Assembly: GCF_040549485.1 (NCBI RefSeq)
Contig: NZ_JBEPTK010000002.1
Location: 124,001-188,000, forward strand
Origin: Constrictibacter sp. MBR-5
Lineage (GTDB): Bacteria; Pseudomonadota; Alphaproteobacteria; JAJUGE01
Reading direction: 5' to 3'
DNA length: 64,000 nt
Below the pieces are notes generated by a model. The model made no database searches. It saw nothing but the letters and a program-made list of their open reading frames with translations, and was not told where the DNA came from. The translations under genes were made by a program, and so were the position numbers. Of the stretch, positions 9,837-19,559 are shown one piece after another (within the stretch, counting starts at the first letter, position 1; every line of letters starts with the position of its first letter).

Positions 9837-11078
9837 ATGCGATACAGCGACAAGGCCGGGGCCCTGCACGGGTCGACGCGCCGCGATCTCTTCCTTCTCG
9901 CCTGCTGCCAGGCGGTGGGGCAGGCCTGCAACACGATGATGTTCGCGGCGACCGCGCTCTCCGTCGTCACCTTCTACGCCCACAAGGATCTGGCGACTCT
10001 GCCGATCACCATGCAGCACATCGGCGTGATGCTGTGGGTGTTTCCGGCCGCCCTGCTGATGCAGCGCAGGGGCCGGCGTTTCGGCTTCCGGGTCGGCTCG
10101 GTCTTCGGCATGGTCGGCGGCGCGACGGTCGCCTGGGGCCTGCACATCGCCAGCTTCCCGCTGATGTGCGTCGGCGGCCTGATCCTGGGCTATGCCGTCT
10201 CCTGCCTGCAGATGTATCGCTTCGCCGCCGCCGAACTGGTGCCGGTGTCGCAGCGGGCGAAGGGCATCGCCTGGGTGACGGCGGGCGGCGTCGCGGCCGG
10301 CTTCATCGGGCCCAGCCTCGTGCGCTGGACACACGACCAGTGGATGCCGCTCTATCAGGCCACCTTCATCGCCATGATCGGCATGCACTTCGTCGTCTTT
10401 GTGGTGATGTCCTTCATCCGCTTTCCCGCGCCGCGCGGCGCGGCGGCCATGCCCTATGCCGGCGCTCCGGGCAGCGACGACGAGCCGCCGCGGCCGCTGG
10501 CGCAGATCGCCGCCCAGCCGCGCTTCATCGCCGCCGTCGTCGCGGCGATGGTCGCCTTCGGCACCATGTCCTTCCTGATGGGCGCGTCGCCGCTCGCGAT
10601 CGTCGCCTGCGGCCTGCCGCACACCGAGGCGCACTGGGTGATCTTCCTGCACGTCATGGGGATGTTCGTGCCGTCCTTCTTCTCCGGCAACCTGATCGTG
10701 CGCTATGGCATGGCCCAGGTGATGATGTGGGGAATCGTGCTCATGGTCCTCGGCGTCGCCGCCGGCCTGCACGGCCTGACCGACTGGCACTTCCGTATCG
10801 CGCTGATGCTCAACGGCGTCGGCTGGAACTTCCTCTTCGTCGGCGCCACCACCCTGGTCACCACCTGCTACCGCCCCAGCGAGCGCGGCAAGACCCAGGC
10901 GATGAACGACTTCCTCATCTTCGGCACCACCGCCGCCGCCAGCTTCCTCGCCGGCTATCTCCAGCAACATTTCGGCTGGCACCCGCTCAACTGGTTCTCG
11001 CTGGTCCTGCTGTCGGCCGCCGTGGTGTCAGTCGGCTGGCTCTGGATGCAGGGCGACGAGCGGAACGCGGCGGCCTGA
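9837..11078 (+). CDS. MFS transporter
   Basis: A 413-residue major facilitator superfamily carrier with about 12 hydrophobic helices. The cytoplasmic loop between TM2 and TM3 carries a short form of the MFS signature (MQRRGRRFGFRVGSVFGMVGG), and a hydrophilic loop near residue 205 separates the two halves. The sequence suggests the YfkF/riboflavin-exporter-like group of small MFS proteins, but the substrate cannot be called. No obvious ribosome-binding site precedes the ATG at 9837, so the start is less sure. The stop lies one base before the end of the damaged vapC gene on the other strand. Confidence 0.85.
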   Translation: MRYSDKAGALHGSTRRDLFLLACCQAVGQACNTMMFAATALSVVTFYAHKDLATLPITMQHIGVMLWVFPAALLMQRRGRRFGFRVGSVFGMVGGATVAWGLHIASFPLMCVGGLILGYAVSCLQMYRFAAAELVPVSQRAKGIAWVTAGGVAAGFIGPSLVRWTHDQWMPLYQATFIAMIGMHFVVFVVMSFIRFPAPRGAAAMPYAGAPGSDDEPPRPLAQIAAQPRFIAAVVAAMVAFGTMSFLMGASPLAIVACGLPHTEAHWVIFLHVMGMFVPSFFSGNLIVRYGMAQVMMWGIVLMVLGVAAGLHGLTDWHFRIALMLNGVGWNFLFVGATTLVTTCYRPSERGKTQAMNDFLIFGTTAAASFLAGYLQQHFGWHPLNWFSLVLLSAAVVSVGWLWMQGDERNAAA

Positions 11079-11079
11079 G

Positions 11080-11468
11080 CTAACGGAGCAATGTGACGCG
11101 CAGCCCCGCCGAGTCGGCGACCCGCTGCCATGCGCGGTCAGCCGTCAGGACGTCGGCATCATTGATTTGCGCGAGCGCTAGGCACGACCGATCGCCGAGT
11201 GACAGACCGGCCTTCGGGTGACGCTGGCGAGCCTGCCTGCCGCTATCGCCTGTGGCTGGTCGAACGGCACGATCTCGATTCCCGTTTCCGCGAAGAAGGC
11301 GTCGATCGCCGCCGTCGCCATCTCTCTGATCGTCGCATAGGTATAGACCTCGGCGACGTTCACCGTACTGATCAGAGCGTCGTCCAATCTGTCGAATACG
11401 GCATCGCCGCCCGCCTCGCCGAGAATCGCGGCGAGGATGGCGGACGCATCCATCACGACGCTACTCAC
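11080..11468 (-). pseudogene. vapC: VapC-type PIN-domain toxin, frameshifted
   Basis: The intact first part, MSSVVMDASAILAAILGE and then ISTVNVAEVYTYA, gives the PIN-domain acidic residues Asp7 and Glu40. The annotated frame then stops after CHSAIGRA at 11178. In the next frame the missing PIN C-terminus is fully readable: AGLSLGDRSCLALAQIND, then ADVLTADRAW and RVTLLR before a stop at 11080-11082. The span is 389 bases, one short of 130 codons, which is the normal VapC length, so a single base is missing near ACCCGAAGG (about 11216). The frameshift removes the C-terminal catalytic aspartates, so the toxin should be inactive unless this is a sequencing error or is recoded. It overlaps the antitoxin by four bases. 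Confidence 0.88.
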
Positions 11469-11779
11469 CGCTTTCGCGCCTTTGTCTCCTCATCTGCCCG
11501 TTCGGAGGCCCGCCAATCGACGAAGTCCGCGACGCTCGCTTTCTCGGCGAGGCCGCTGGATCGGGCGAGGGCGCGGATCCGCTCCTTGACCTCGGTCATG
11601 GTCCGGATCCGGATGGCGCCGTCGACGACCTCGATCGATACCGGGCCGCCGCGTTCGAGGCCCACCGCCCGCCGCAAGTCGGCTGGCAGGCTCAACCTGC
11701 CTGACTCGCTCACCTGCCCTCGGACGCTTCTGGCGGATGTTGTCGCGTCGGACGCGGGGCGCTTACGCAAGGCGGTCAT
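11465..11779 (-). CDS. vapB: AbrB/MazE-type antitoxin of the VapBC pair
   Basis: A 104-residue protein with a swapped-hairpin AbrB DNA-binding domain in the middle (GQVSESGRLSLPADLRRAVG, then LERGGPVSIEVVDGAIRIR). The C-terminal region (ADFVDWRASERADEET) would bind and neutralise the PIN toxin. The stop overlaps the vapC start by four bases, the standard translationally coupled antitoxin-toxin order. Such antitoxins usually repress their own promoter, which here would lie in 11780-11877. With the toxin frameshifted, the antitoxin may be a relic. Confidence 0.87.
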   Translation of the reverse strand: MTALRKRPASDATTSARSVRGQVSESGRLSLPADLRRAVGLERGGPVSIEVVDGAIRIRTMTEVKERIRALARSSGLAEKASVADFVDWRASERADEETKARKR

Positions 11780-11877
11780 CGGAACATCCCTCGTCGGCCG
11801 TTCGATCTGGAGAAGATAGGCATCGTTGGTGCGTATTCGCCAGTGGATCCGCCGTCGCGGTGGCAGCAGCGGTAATG

Positions 11878-14022
11878 CTACCGGACCGACGCTTCCGAGC
11901 CCTGGGGAATGAAAACGCCGTCGGGATCAGGGGCTACCATGATCAGTCCGATTCCGGCCACGCGAGAACCCTCGCGCTTCACCCGCACGTCCAGCGCCTC
12001 CGATCTCCCGTCGGCGTCGACCACGACGACCCGGTGGAAGCCCGGTCCGTCCGGGCGCCAGAGCGCGCCGCGGCGGTACGCCGCCGATTCGACCGGCCGT
12101 CCGTCCACCAGCCAGCGCAGCGGCCGCCGGCCGCCGGCGGCGCGCAGTGCGACCTCCTGGGCGCCCTCGGCGGACAGCGTCACCGTGGCGCCGTTCGCCG
12201 GCGCCAGCACCTGGAGCCGGTCCGGCCGCTCCACGGCACCGGGGGCGCGCAGGGCGTCGCCGACGCTGAAGCGGGCGAGGGCAGGGGGTGCCGCTCCCGT
12301 CAGCGCCGCGTTCTCGTGCCGAGCCGGCGGCGCCACTGGCAGCAGGTCGAACACGCGCATCAGGATCGGCGCCGCCGTCTCCAGGCCGTAGGTGCCGGGC
12401 ATCGGCGTGCCGTCCGGCCGGCCGACCCAGACACCGACGGTGTGGTCCGCCGTGAACCCGACCGCCCAGGAATCGCGGAAGCCGAACGACGTCCCCGTCT
12501 TGAAGGCGATGCCGGCGGCGCGCGCGTCGGCGAGGCGCGGCGACCCCGTCGGCAGCGACGTGCCGCGCAGGATCTCCGCCACTTGCGCCGCCGCCGCGGA
12601 CGACATCAGCCGGTAGGCAACGCCCGGCGCCTGATCCAGCCGCGTGCGCAACGGCCGTACCTCGCCGCCGGTCGCGAGGCCGGCGAACAGCGCCGTCACG
12701 TCGCTCAGGCTGATCGCCGCACCGCCCAGCACGATCGGCAGGTGCGCGCGGCCCGCCCCCGCCGGCAGGTGCAGCACCGCCCCGGACCGGCGCAGCGCGT
12801 CGGCGAACTTCAGCGTGCCGACCTCGCTCAGCACCGCCACCGCCGGAATGTTCAGCGAGCGCTGCAGTGCCTCGGCGACAGTCAGGTCGCCGCGGTGGCG
12901 ATGGTCGAAGTTCGCCGGCTCGTAGGCGCCGAAGCGCGTCGGCACGTCGGCGACGATGGTCCGCGGATGCACGATCCGCGCATCGAACGCCATGCCGTAG
13001 ACGAAGGGTTTCAGCACCGAGCCGGGCGACCGCGCCGCGTCCGCGAGGTTGACGAAGCCCGCCCGGCGCGCGTCGAGCAGGCCGAGCCCGCCGACATGGG
13101 CGACGACCGACCGGTCGCGATTGTCGACCACCAGGATCGCCGTCGAAACCGCATCGCCCAGCGGCTCGACCGCACGCTGCGCCAGGGCTTCGACCGCCGC
13201 CTGCAGCCGGCCGTCGATGGTGGTGCGGACGGTCCCCGCCGCCCCGCGCGCCAGGCCGGCCGCGACCCGCGGCGCCAGCATCGGCAGGCCACGCTCCGTC
13301 AGGCGCACCGGCTCGGCCAGCGCCTCGGCGGCGACCGTCGGCCCCAGCGCATCCGCCACGCGCGCCAGCACCTTGTCGCGTGCCGCCTGCGCCGCCGCGG
13401 AGTGCCGGTCGGGGCGCAGCCGCGTCGGCGACTGCGGCAATGCCACCAGCAGCGCCGCCTCGGCCGGGGTCAGCGCGCTCGCCGGCTTGCCGAAATAGAC
13501 CAGCGCCGCCGCCCGCACCCCCTCCACCGGCCCGCCGAACGGCGCCAGCGTCAGGTACATGCCCAGGATCTCGTCCTTGGAATGGTGCAGTTCGAGCTGC
13601 ACGGCGCGCAGTGCCTCGACCGCCTTGGCGCCGAGCGTCCGCGGTCGCGGCTCGAGCAGGCGCACCACCTGCTGCGTCAGGGTGGAGGCGCCCGACACGG
13701 TCCGCCCGGCCATCAGGTTCTGACCCGCCGCCCGCGCGATGGCGAGCGGGTCGACGCCCAGGTGCCGGTCGAACCGCCCGTCCTCGAAGCCCTTCAGCGC
13801 CGCCAGATAGTGCGGCGGCACGTCCGCCACCGTCGCCGGCAGCCGCCAGCGTCCCTCGCCGTTGGTGAACAGGCGCAGCAGCCTGCCCTCCCGGTCCTCC
13901 ACCGCCACCGACACGTCGGTGAGCGCCGACAGGTCCGGCGGAAACGCCCGGTCGAGCGCGGCGAGCCCGCCTGCCGCGAGGGCGGCGAGGGCCGCGCCGA
14001 TCGCGGCCGCTCTCGGCCTCAC
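11878..14022 (-). CDS. pbpC: Penicillin-binding protein 1C (glycosyltransferase/transpeptidase)
   Basis: A bifunctional peptidoglycan synthase, 714 residues, anchored by an N-terminal membrane helix. The GT51 domain has the catalytic Glu80 in GFEDGRFDRHLGVDP and the STLTQQ motif (113-118). The transpeptidase domain has Ser335 in SPGSVLKPF, the SLN triad (389-391) and KTGTS (508-512). A C-terminal BiPBP-type domain follows (from about residue 610). The GTG start at 14022 overlaps the TGA of the upstream alpha-2-macroglobulin gene (GTGA), so translation is coupled. The longer open frame running upstream to 15324 is only a shadow of that gene. Penicillin-binding activity of 1C proteins is often weak. 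Confidence 0.94.
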   Translation of the reverse strand: MRPRAAAIGAALAALAAGGLAALDRAFPPDLSALTDVSVAVEDREGRLLRLFTNGEGRWRLPATVADVPPHYLAALKGFEDGRFDRHLGVDPLAIARAAGQNLMAGRTVSGASTLTQQVVRLLEPRPRTLGAKAVEALRAVQLELHHSKDEILGMYLTLAPFGGPVEGVRAAALVYFGKPASALTPAEAALLVALPQSPTRLRPDRHSAAAQAARDKVLARVADALGPTVAAEALAEPVRLTERGLPMLAPRVAAGLARGAAGTVRTTIDGRLQAAVEALAQRAVEPLGDAVSTAILVVDNRDRSVVAHVGGLGLLDARRAGFVNLADAARSPGSVLKPFVYGMAFDARIVHPRTIVADVPTRFGAYEPANFDHRHRGDLTVAEALQRSLNIPAVAVLSEVGTLKFADALRRSGAVLHLPAGAGRAHLPIVLGGAAISLSDVTALFAGLATGGEVRPLRTRLDQAPGVAYRLMSSAAAAQVAEILRGTSLPTGSPRLADARAAGIAFKTGTSFGFRDSWAVGFTADHTVGVWVGRPDGTPMPGTYGLETAAPILMRVFDLLPVAPPARHENAALTGAAPPALARFSVGDALRAPGAVERPDRLQVLAPANGATVTLSAEGAQEVALRAAGGRRPLRWLVDGRPVESAAYRRGALWRPDGPGFHRVVVVDADGRSEALDVRVKREGSRVAGIGLIMVAPDPDGVFIPQGSEASVR

Positions 14023-17000
14023 GGCAGCACGGCGATCCGCCCGGCGGCCTGGCGGGCGAAGAAGGTCGGCCGGTACATGTCGGCCATCGCGGCCCCCGGC
14101 AGTTCGTAGCGGCCCGGCGTCACCGCCCGCACCATGAAGGCGAGCCGCACCTTCGGGCTGTCGGGCGTCAGGTTCACCGCCGCCACGTACCGGTCGTCGC
14201 GCGCCTCCGCCGCCTCGGGCTCGGACAGGTCGCCCAGCCACTCGTAGCCCGTCGCCGGATCGCCGGAGAGGCGGATCGTCTCGATCTCCCACCCGGCCGG
14301 CAGGCCGTGCGTCAGCAGGGCGCGGTGCTCGACGCCCGTCTGCGCCTCGGCCTCCAGCAGGACGACGAACTTGTCGTTGCGGTGCACCGCGTCGAGGTTC
14401 GTCGGCAGGCCGTCCAGGTTCAGGAACTTGCGCGACACGCGCATGCCGTTGCGCTGGGCCGGTTGCGGCGTCGCGGGCACGCCGGTGAAGGTCGCCCCCT
14501 GCCACAGCGGCGTCGCTCCGGCGTTGCGCAGCGTCACCCGGTCCTGGGGCGTCGCTACCGCCGGCACGATCAGCGCCGGGTCGGGCAGGGTGCGCACCGT
14601 GCCGTCGACGGCGAGGCTGATCGCCGTTTGCCCGGCCCTTTCGCTCCTGGCCGCGCGCAGCATCCAGGCCTGTTCCTGGGTGCTGGTCTGGTCGGCGACG
14701 TTGGTGCCGACCGGCAGCAGGGCGATCAGCTCCGGCAGCCGCTCCGGCAGAACGCCCGCCTCGCGCATCAGCACGACAAGCGCCGCCGCGTCGCGCACCG
14801 TCGAGCCGTAGTCGACCGTCCAGTGCTCGCGCGCCGTCTTGTCGAGGGCGGAGGCGAAGGCGCTGCGCGCGCGGTCCATGTCGCCGCCGCGTGCCAGTGC
14901 GGCCCCCAGCTGGCCCTTGGCGAGCGGCGTCGGCATCCGCTCCAGCAGCGCGTCGTGATAGTAGCGCAGCGCCGGCATGCGCGCCGATCCGGACAGCGAC
15001 AGCACGTAGAGCGCATAGGCGCGTACCGCGAGCGCCTCCGCCGGGCCGCCGCCCTCCTCGGTCTGCAGCCGTAGCCACGCCAGCCCGTCGCGCCACGGCG
15101 CTTCGGGGACGGGGTGGCCGGCATCGCGCGCCCGCGTCAGGAACTCCATCGCATAGGCGGTCGCCCAGGCGTCCTCGCTGCCGCGCGCGCTCCACAGGCC
15201 GAAGGCGCCGTCGTAGCGCTGCATGTCGAGCACCCGCCCGACCGCCTCGTCGACGTCCACATCGATGTCGAAGTCCTGCGACGCCAGCATCGGGAACGCC
15301 CGGCTGACCGTCTGCTCCAGGCATCCATAGGCCCAGCGGTCGAGCGCCCGCGACAGGCCCGCCACGTCGATGCGCGGCCCGTTGCCGTAGGTGAGCGACA
15401 GGCCGCCGGTGCCGGGGACGTAGCCCGCCAGCATCGATCCTTCCGCGCCGAACGTCTCGCCCGGATGCAGCTGCGACGTCTCCAGGCGCGTCTCCGCCGG
15501 CCGTGCCGGCCGCACAGTGATTTGCCAGTCGCGCGTGATGTCGAGCCCGCCCGGCCCCGTCGCGTGCAGCACGATCCGGCCGATCCCGGCACCCGTGCCG
15601 TTCAGGCCGAGTTCCACCGTCCGCCGCTCGTCCTTCGCCAGGTCCGCCGTCACCGGCAGCGTGCCCGGAAGCGTACCCGTCAGCGCCACCGGCCCCTCGG
15701 TCCGCATCTCGACCTTATACGACCTTGCCTCGCCCTCGACATTGTGCAGCGACAGGGTCAGGCGGCTCTCGTCGCCCGGCGCCAGGAAGCGCGGCATGCT
15801 CGCCTCGGCGACCAGCGGGTCGCGCACGATCGTCGCGGCCTCGCCGCCGCCGACCCCGGCCACCGACCACGCCACCGCGATCAGCCTGAGCCGGCCGTTG
15901 AAGTCCGGAATGTCGAGCGCCACCGTCGCGTTGCCGCCGGCATCCAGCTGCACCGGTCCGCTGAACAGCGCCACCGTGCGCGTCGGCACGGCGGGCAGCG
16001 AACGGCCCAGCCCGGCCTCGTCGCCGCCCTGGCGGATGTCGCCGACGGGCGCCCCGGTCCACTCGATCAGCCGGCCGTAATCGTCGCGGATGTCGAGGCC
16101 CAGGCTGCGCTTGCCGAAATAATGCGCCTGCGGCGCCGGCGTCTCGAAGTCGGTCAGCTGCAGGATGCCCTCGTCGACCGCGGCCAGCGTCACGAACGCC
16201 CTACCGTCGCCGATATCGCCCTTCACGGCGATCGGCACCTGCATCGGCCGGCGCGGACGCACCTGCTCGGGCGCGTTCACCGCCACCTCCAGCCGCCGCC
16301 CGCCGGGATCGACCCCGACCCAGGCGAGGCCGACGGCGCGCACCGGCGCCCGCGGCTGGTCCTTGACCAGCGGCCGGAAGATCGTCGCGGTCACGTAGGC
16401 GCCGGGCCCCCAGTCGGCCGACACCGGGATCTCCAGCGTCGCCCCCTCGGCCGGGATCGCCTGCTGCCGCACCAAGTGTACCGTGTCCGTCGCCACCGTG
16501 AGCAGCAGCTCGCCGGCGAAGGGCGGCTCGATCCGCACCGACGCCGTCTCGCCCGGCGCGTAGCGCTCGCGCTCGACGAAGACACCGGCGCGGTCCGGGC
16601 GCTCGGCGTCGTCGGGGCCGACGGCCCAGCCGGAGGCGAAGCGCACGCTCGTCGCCGCCTTGCCGGCACCGCCGAAGACCTCGACGCGATAGCGCCCCCA
16701 CGGCAGCGTCCCGACCGCCACCTCCGCCGGCTCGGTGGCATTCACCGCCAGCGTCCCGCCGCGCAGCCGCTCGTCGCGCGTCACCGGCTGATAGCGCGCG
16801 GTGCCGTCGGAGGAGACGAGCTGCCATGAGGTCTTTTCCTCGTAGAGCTCCCATGTCAGCTCGGGTGCCGCGATGCGCGTGCCGCCGCCGTCGACGGCGA
16901 TCACGTCGAACGCCGCTTCGCTGCCCTCGGCGATCCGCCCCTCGCGGAAGCGCGGCGCCACGCCGATTAGCATCGGCTGCAGCCGCACCGGCAGGCTCAG

Positions 17001-19331
17001 GGTCTGGCGCGTCGGCCGGCCGCCCGGCTCCGACACCTCGACCCGCACCGTGGCCTTCAGCGGCAGCGTCGTGTCCGGCGACCCGCTCAGCAGCACCGGG
17101 ATCGACGATTTGCCCTCCGCATCGGTCGTCGGGAAGGGGAGGTCCTGCTGGCGTGCCGGGAAGCTCTCCTGCACCAGCCCGAATCGATAGTCCTCATGCT
17201 GCGGGAAGGGGGCCGGGTCCGGCTCGATCACCATCTCCGCCGCACCGTCCAGGTCGGCCGCCGGCGGACCGTAGAGGAACGTCGCCGTCGCCGTCACGGT
17301 CACCGCGCGGTCCGGCTCGATCGCCGCGGCCGGGGTCGCCAGTTCGACCTTCAGCCGCTCCGGCACGAAATCCTCGACGTGGAAGCCCAGCCGGCCCAGC
17401 GGCTCGCCCTCCGGGTCGATGCGCGCCTCGACCATCCACCCGCCCAGCGGCGCGGTGTCGGCCAGTTCGATTGCGGTCACGGCGCCGCCCGCCTGCCGGT
17501 CGTTCAGCACGATGCGGCGGAACAGGCTGCCGTTCGGCCGGCGCACGTCCAGCGTGACGGGCAGGTCCTCGACCGCCGCGACCGTCTCGTCGCGCAGCAT
17601 GGTACCCAGGTGCACCGTCTCGCCGGGGCGGTAGACGCCGCGATCGCTCCACAGGAAGGCGTCCAGCGGCCCCGGTGCCGGCCGGCCCTCGACGCCGCGG
17701 TCACTCAGGTCGAAGGCGGCCCGCGTCAGGTCGAGCAGCATGAAGGCGCCGCCCGCGCCATAGGCCATGACGGCCGCCGGCGCGTTGCCGCGTTCGCCGC
17801 GCATCAGCGCGCCGGCGAATGCGGCCTTGCCCTCGGCGTCGGTCTTCGCCTCGCCCAGCACCTCGTTGTTGCGCGCGATCAGCCGCACGTCGATGTCGTC
17901 CAGCGGCTGCGCCGTCTCCAGCGAGCGCGCGAAGACATGCAGCGCGTCGCGCCCGGCCAGCGTCGTCAGCCCGATGTCGGACACCACGACCCACTGCGTC
18001 GCGACGTTCCACTGCTGCGTTCCCGGCACGCCGTCGGCCGGCTCCGCCGTGACGACGTAGATGCCGGGCCGCTTGCGGTCCAGCACCTGGCCCAGCGGGA
18101 AGGCGGTGCGTACCTGCCGGTTCCGCTCGGCGGCGGCCACCGCCATGCTGCCCTTCCAGACCAACTCGCCCTTGCCCTCGGCGATCTCCTCCGCCGACCA
18201 GCGCGACAGGTTGGTCAGGAAGTCGTTGGCGACGATCGGGTCGACGGCGCTCCGGTCGTTGATGCGATACACGGTCACGTCGACACGCTCGACGTTGACG
18301 GTCGCGACCGGGAGGCCGTCGCCGACCGGCGGCAGGATGAAGGTGCTGCCGGTGAACGCGACCGAGGGCGCCCGGTGGCCCATGCGCACCGTCTGCCGCT
18401 CGGCCGTCTTCAGTGTCAGGCCGTCGGCGGCGGGCAGGCCCTCGCGCAGTTCGACCCTGTAGGTCCGGCCGTGTTCGAACCCGGCGAGGCAGAGGCTCTC
18501 GCCGCTCGCCTCGGCCGACACGCGCGTCTCGGGCTCGATCCGCACGAAGTCCTCGAAGCGCACGTCGCGCGCCGTGCTCAGCGGATCGGCGAAGTCGAAG
18601 CAGGCGCGCGGCGGCGTGCTCTCCGGGTCGGTGCGCAACCCGCGCAGCTGCAGCCCGACCTGCCGGCGCAGCGTCAGCACCCGCGACGCCAGGTCCGCAT
18701 CGCCCGGATCCTGCGCGAACGCCTCCTTGAAGGCGTCCAGCGCCTGCCCGGGCCGGTTCATCCGGTCCTGCAGCAGCGTGCCGATGCGCACCAGCGCGGC
18801 CGTGTTCGCCTCGACCGTCTCGGCATAGACATAGGCCAGCCACGAGGCCTGCAGCGCCTGCGCGGCGAGCGCCTCGGCGCCCTGCGCCTGGGTGGGGGCA
18901 GGGGCAGAAGGCTTCGCACCCGGCTTCGCCGCCGGCGGCTTGTCTCCGGGCACCGGTGCCGCGGCCTTCGCCAGCGCGTCGGCCAGCGCCGCCCAGGTCT
19001 CGCCGTCGCCCGCCCCGGCGCGGATCGCGTCGGCGAAGGCGGCGGCCGCCGCCTGCCAGTTGCCGGCCTTCGCCGCCGTCGCCGCCTTGGCCTTGGCCGC
19101 GGTCTGGGCCTGCACGCTCGGCTGCGGCGGTGCCTTCTCCAGGATCTGCCGTTCGTAGCGCTCGGCGTCCGCTGGCAGGCCGGGCAGGTCGAGCGCCGAT
19201 GCTGACGTCGCCAGCAGCGGCACCAGCATCAGCCCCGCCGCGAGCGTCAGGCCGCGATGCCGCAGGCGATCGCCGGCCCGCAGCAGGAAAGCGTGAACGG
19301 CACCGGCGAGACTCGTGGCTGAACGCGGCAT
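14019..19331 (-). CDS. Alpha-2-macroglobulin family protein with intact thioester
   Basis: A 1,770-residue periplasmic or lipid-side protease trap of the bacterial alpha-2-macroglobulin family. An N-terminal signal or anchor helix (LAAGLMLVPLLATSASA) is followed by an alanine-rich helical region with TPR-like character (residues about 60-210). Then come the MG domains, including the MG-typical WSDRGVYRPGETVHLGTM and the bait region around residue 900. The reactive thioester motif is present as YGCLEQT (Cys1337 to Gln1340). This makes it the YfhM type that pairs with PbpC rather than the thioester-less YfaS type. A GAGGGGAAG ribosome-binding site supports the start at 19331. It forms a coupled operon with pbpC and is thought to protect the cell after envelope breach. 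Confidence 0.95.
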   Translation of the reverse strand: MPRSATSLAGAVHAFLLRAGDRLRHRGLTLAAGLMLVPLLATSASALDLPGLPADAERYERQILEKAPPQPSVQAQTAAKAKAATAAKAGNWQAAAAAFADAIRAGAGDGETWAALADALAKAAAPVPGDKPPAAKPGAKPSAPAPTQAQGAEALAAQALQASWLAYVYAETVEANTAALVRIGTLLQDRMNRPGQALDAFKEAFAQDPGDADLASRVLTLRRQVGLQLRGLRTDPESTPPRACFDFADPLSTARDVRFEDFVRIEPETRVSAEASGESLCLAGFEHGRTYRVELREGLPAADGLTLKTAERQTVRMGHRAPSVAFTGSTFILPPVGDGLPVATVNVERVDVTVYRINDRSAVDPIVANDFLTNLSRWSAEEIAEGKGELVWKGSMAVAAAERNRQVRTAFPLGQVLDRKRPGIYVVTAEPADGVPGTQQWNVATQWVVVSDIGLTTLAGRDALHVFARSLETAQPLDDIDVRLIARNNEVLGEAKTDAEGKAAFAGALMRGERGNAPAAVMAYGAGGAFMLLDLTRAAFDLSDRGVEGRPAPGPLDAFLWSDRGVYRPGETVHLGTMLRDETVAAVEDLPVTLDVRRPNGSLFRRIVLNDRQAGGAVTAIELADTAPLGGWMVEARIDPEGEPLGRLGFHVEDFVPERLKVELATPAAAIEPDRAVTVTATATFLYGPPAADLDGAAEMVIEPDPAPFPQHEDYRFGLVQESFPARQQDLPFPTTDAEGKSSIPVLLSGSPDTTLPLKATVRVEVSEPGGRPTRQTLSLPVRLQPMLIGVAPRFREGRIAEGSEAAFDVIAVDGGGTRIAAPELTWELYEEKTSWQLVSSDGTARYQPVTRDERLRGGTLAVNATEPAEVAVGTLPWGRYRVEVFGGAGKAATSVRFASGWAVGPDDAERPDRAGVFVERERYAPGETASVRIEPPFAGELLLTVATDTVHLVRQQAIPAEGATLEIPVSADWGPGAYVTATIFRPLVKDQPRAPVRAVGLAWVGVDPGGRRLEVAVNAPEQVRPRRPMQVPIAVKGDIGDGRAFVTLAAVDEGILQLTDFETPAPQAHYFGKRSLGLDIRDDYGRLIEWTGAPVGDIRQGGDEAGLGRSLPAVPTRTVALFSGPVQLDAGGNATVALDIPDFNGRLRLIAVAWSVAGVGGGEAATIVRDPLVAEASMPRFLAPGDESRLTLSLHNVEGEARSYKVEMRTEGPVALTGTLPGTLPVTADLAKDERRTVELGLNGTGAGIGRIVLHATGPGGLDITRDWQITVRPARPAETRLETSQLHPGETFGAEGSMLAGYVPGTGGLSLTYGNGPRIDVAGLSRALDRWAYGCLEQTVSRAFPMLASQDFDIDVDVDEAVGRVLDMQRYDGAFGLWSARGSEDAWATAYAMEFLTRARDAGHPVPEAPWRDGLAWLRLQTEEGGGPAEALAVRAYALYVLSLSGSARMPALRYYHDALLERMPTPLAKGQLGAALARGGDMDRARSAFASALDKTAREHWTVDYGSTVRDAAALVVLMREAGVLPERLPELIALLPVGTNVADQTSTQEQAWMLRAARSERAGQTAISLAVDGTVRTLPDPALIVPAVATPQDRVTLRNAGATPLWQGATFTGVPATPQPAQRNGMRVSRKFLNLDGLPTNLDAVHRNDKFVVLLEAEAQTGVEHRALLTHGLPAGWEIETIRLSGDPATGYEWLGDLSEPEAAEARDDRYVAAVNLTPDSPKVRLAFMVRAVTPGRYELPGAAMADMYRPTFFARQAAGRIAVLP

Positions 19332-19559
19332 GGTCTGCTTCCCCTCGACGATCGCGGCAGTCTATCGCCGCGTCCGGGGCGAGGCACGCACCCCACGCAC
19401 GCGCCGGCGGGCCGCGCGTGCAATTCCGTCCATTGTGTCCGCATCGCCGCTGGCCCGTTCGGCGGCGGTCGGATGCGGGCGCGATTATTAACATTAGTTG
19501 CTATAAATGCGGGCTCATTAACCGGCTGAAAGCGATTGGGCGCGTAAACAAGCAGGGAA

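Noticed and set aside
11878-15324. A single 1,148-residue frame covering pbpC and its upstream neighbour
   Set aside because: Only the part from 14022 down matches PbpC; the extension runs through the alpha-2-macroglobulin gene in another frame and has no family pattern.
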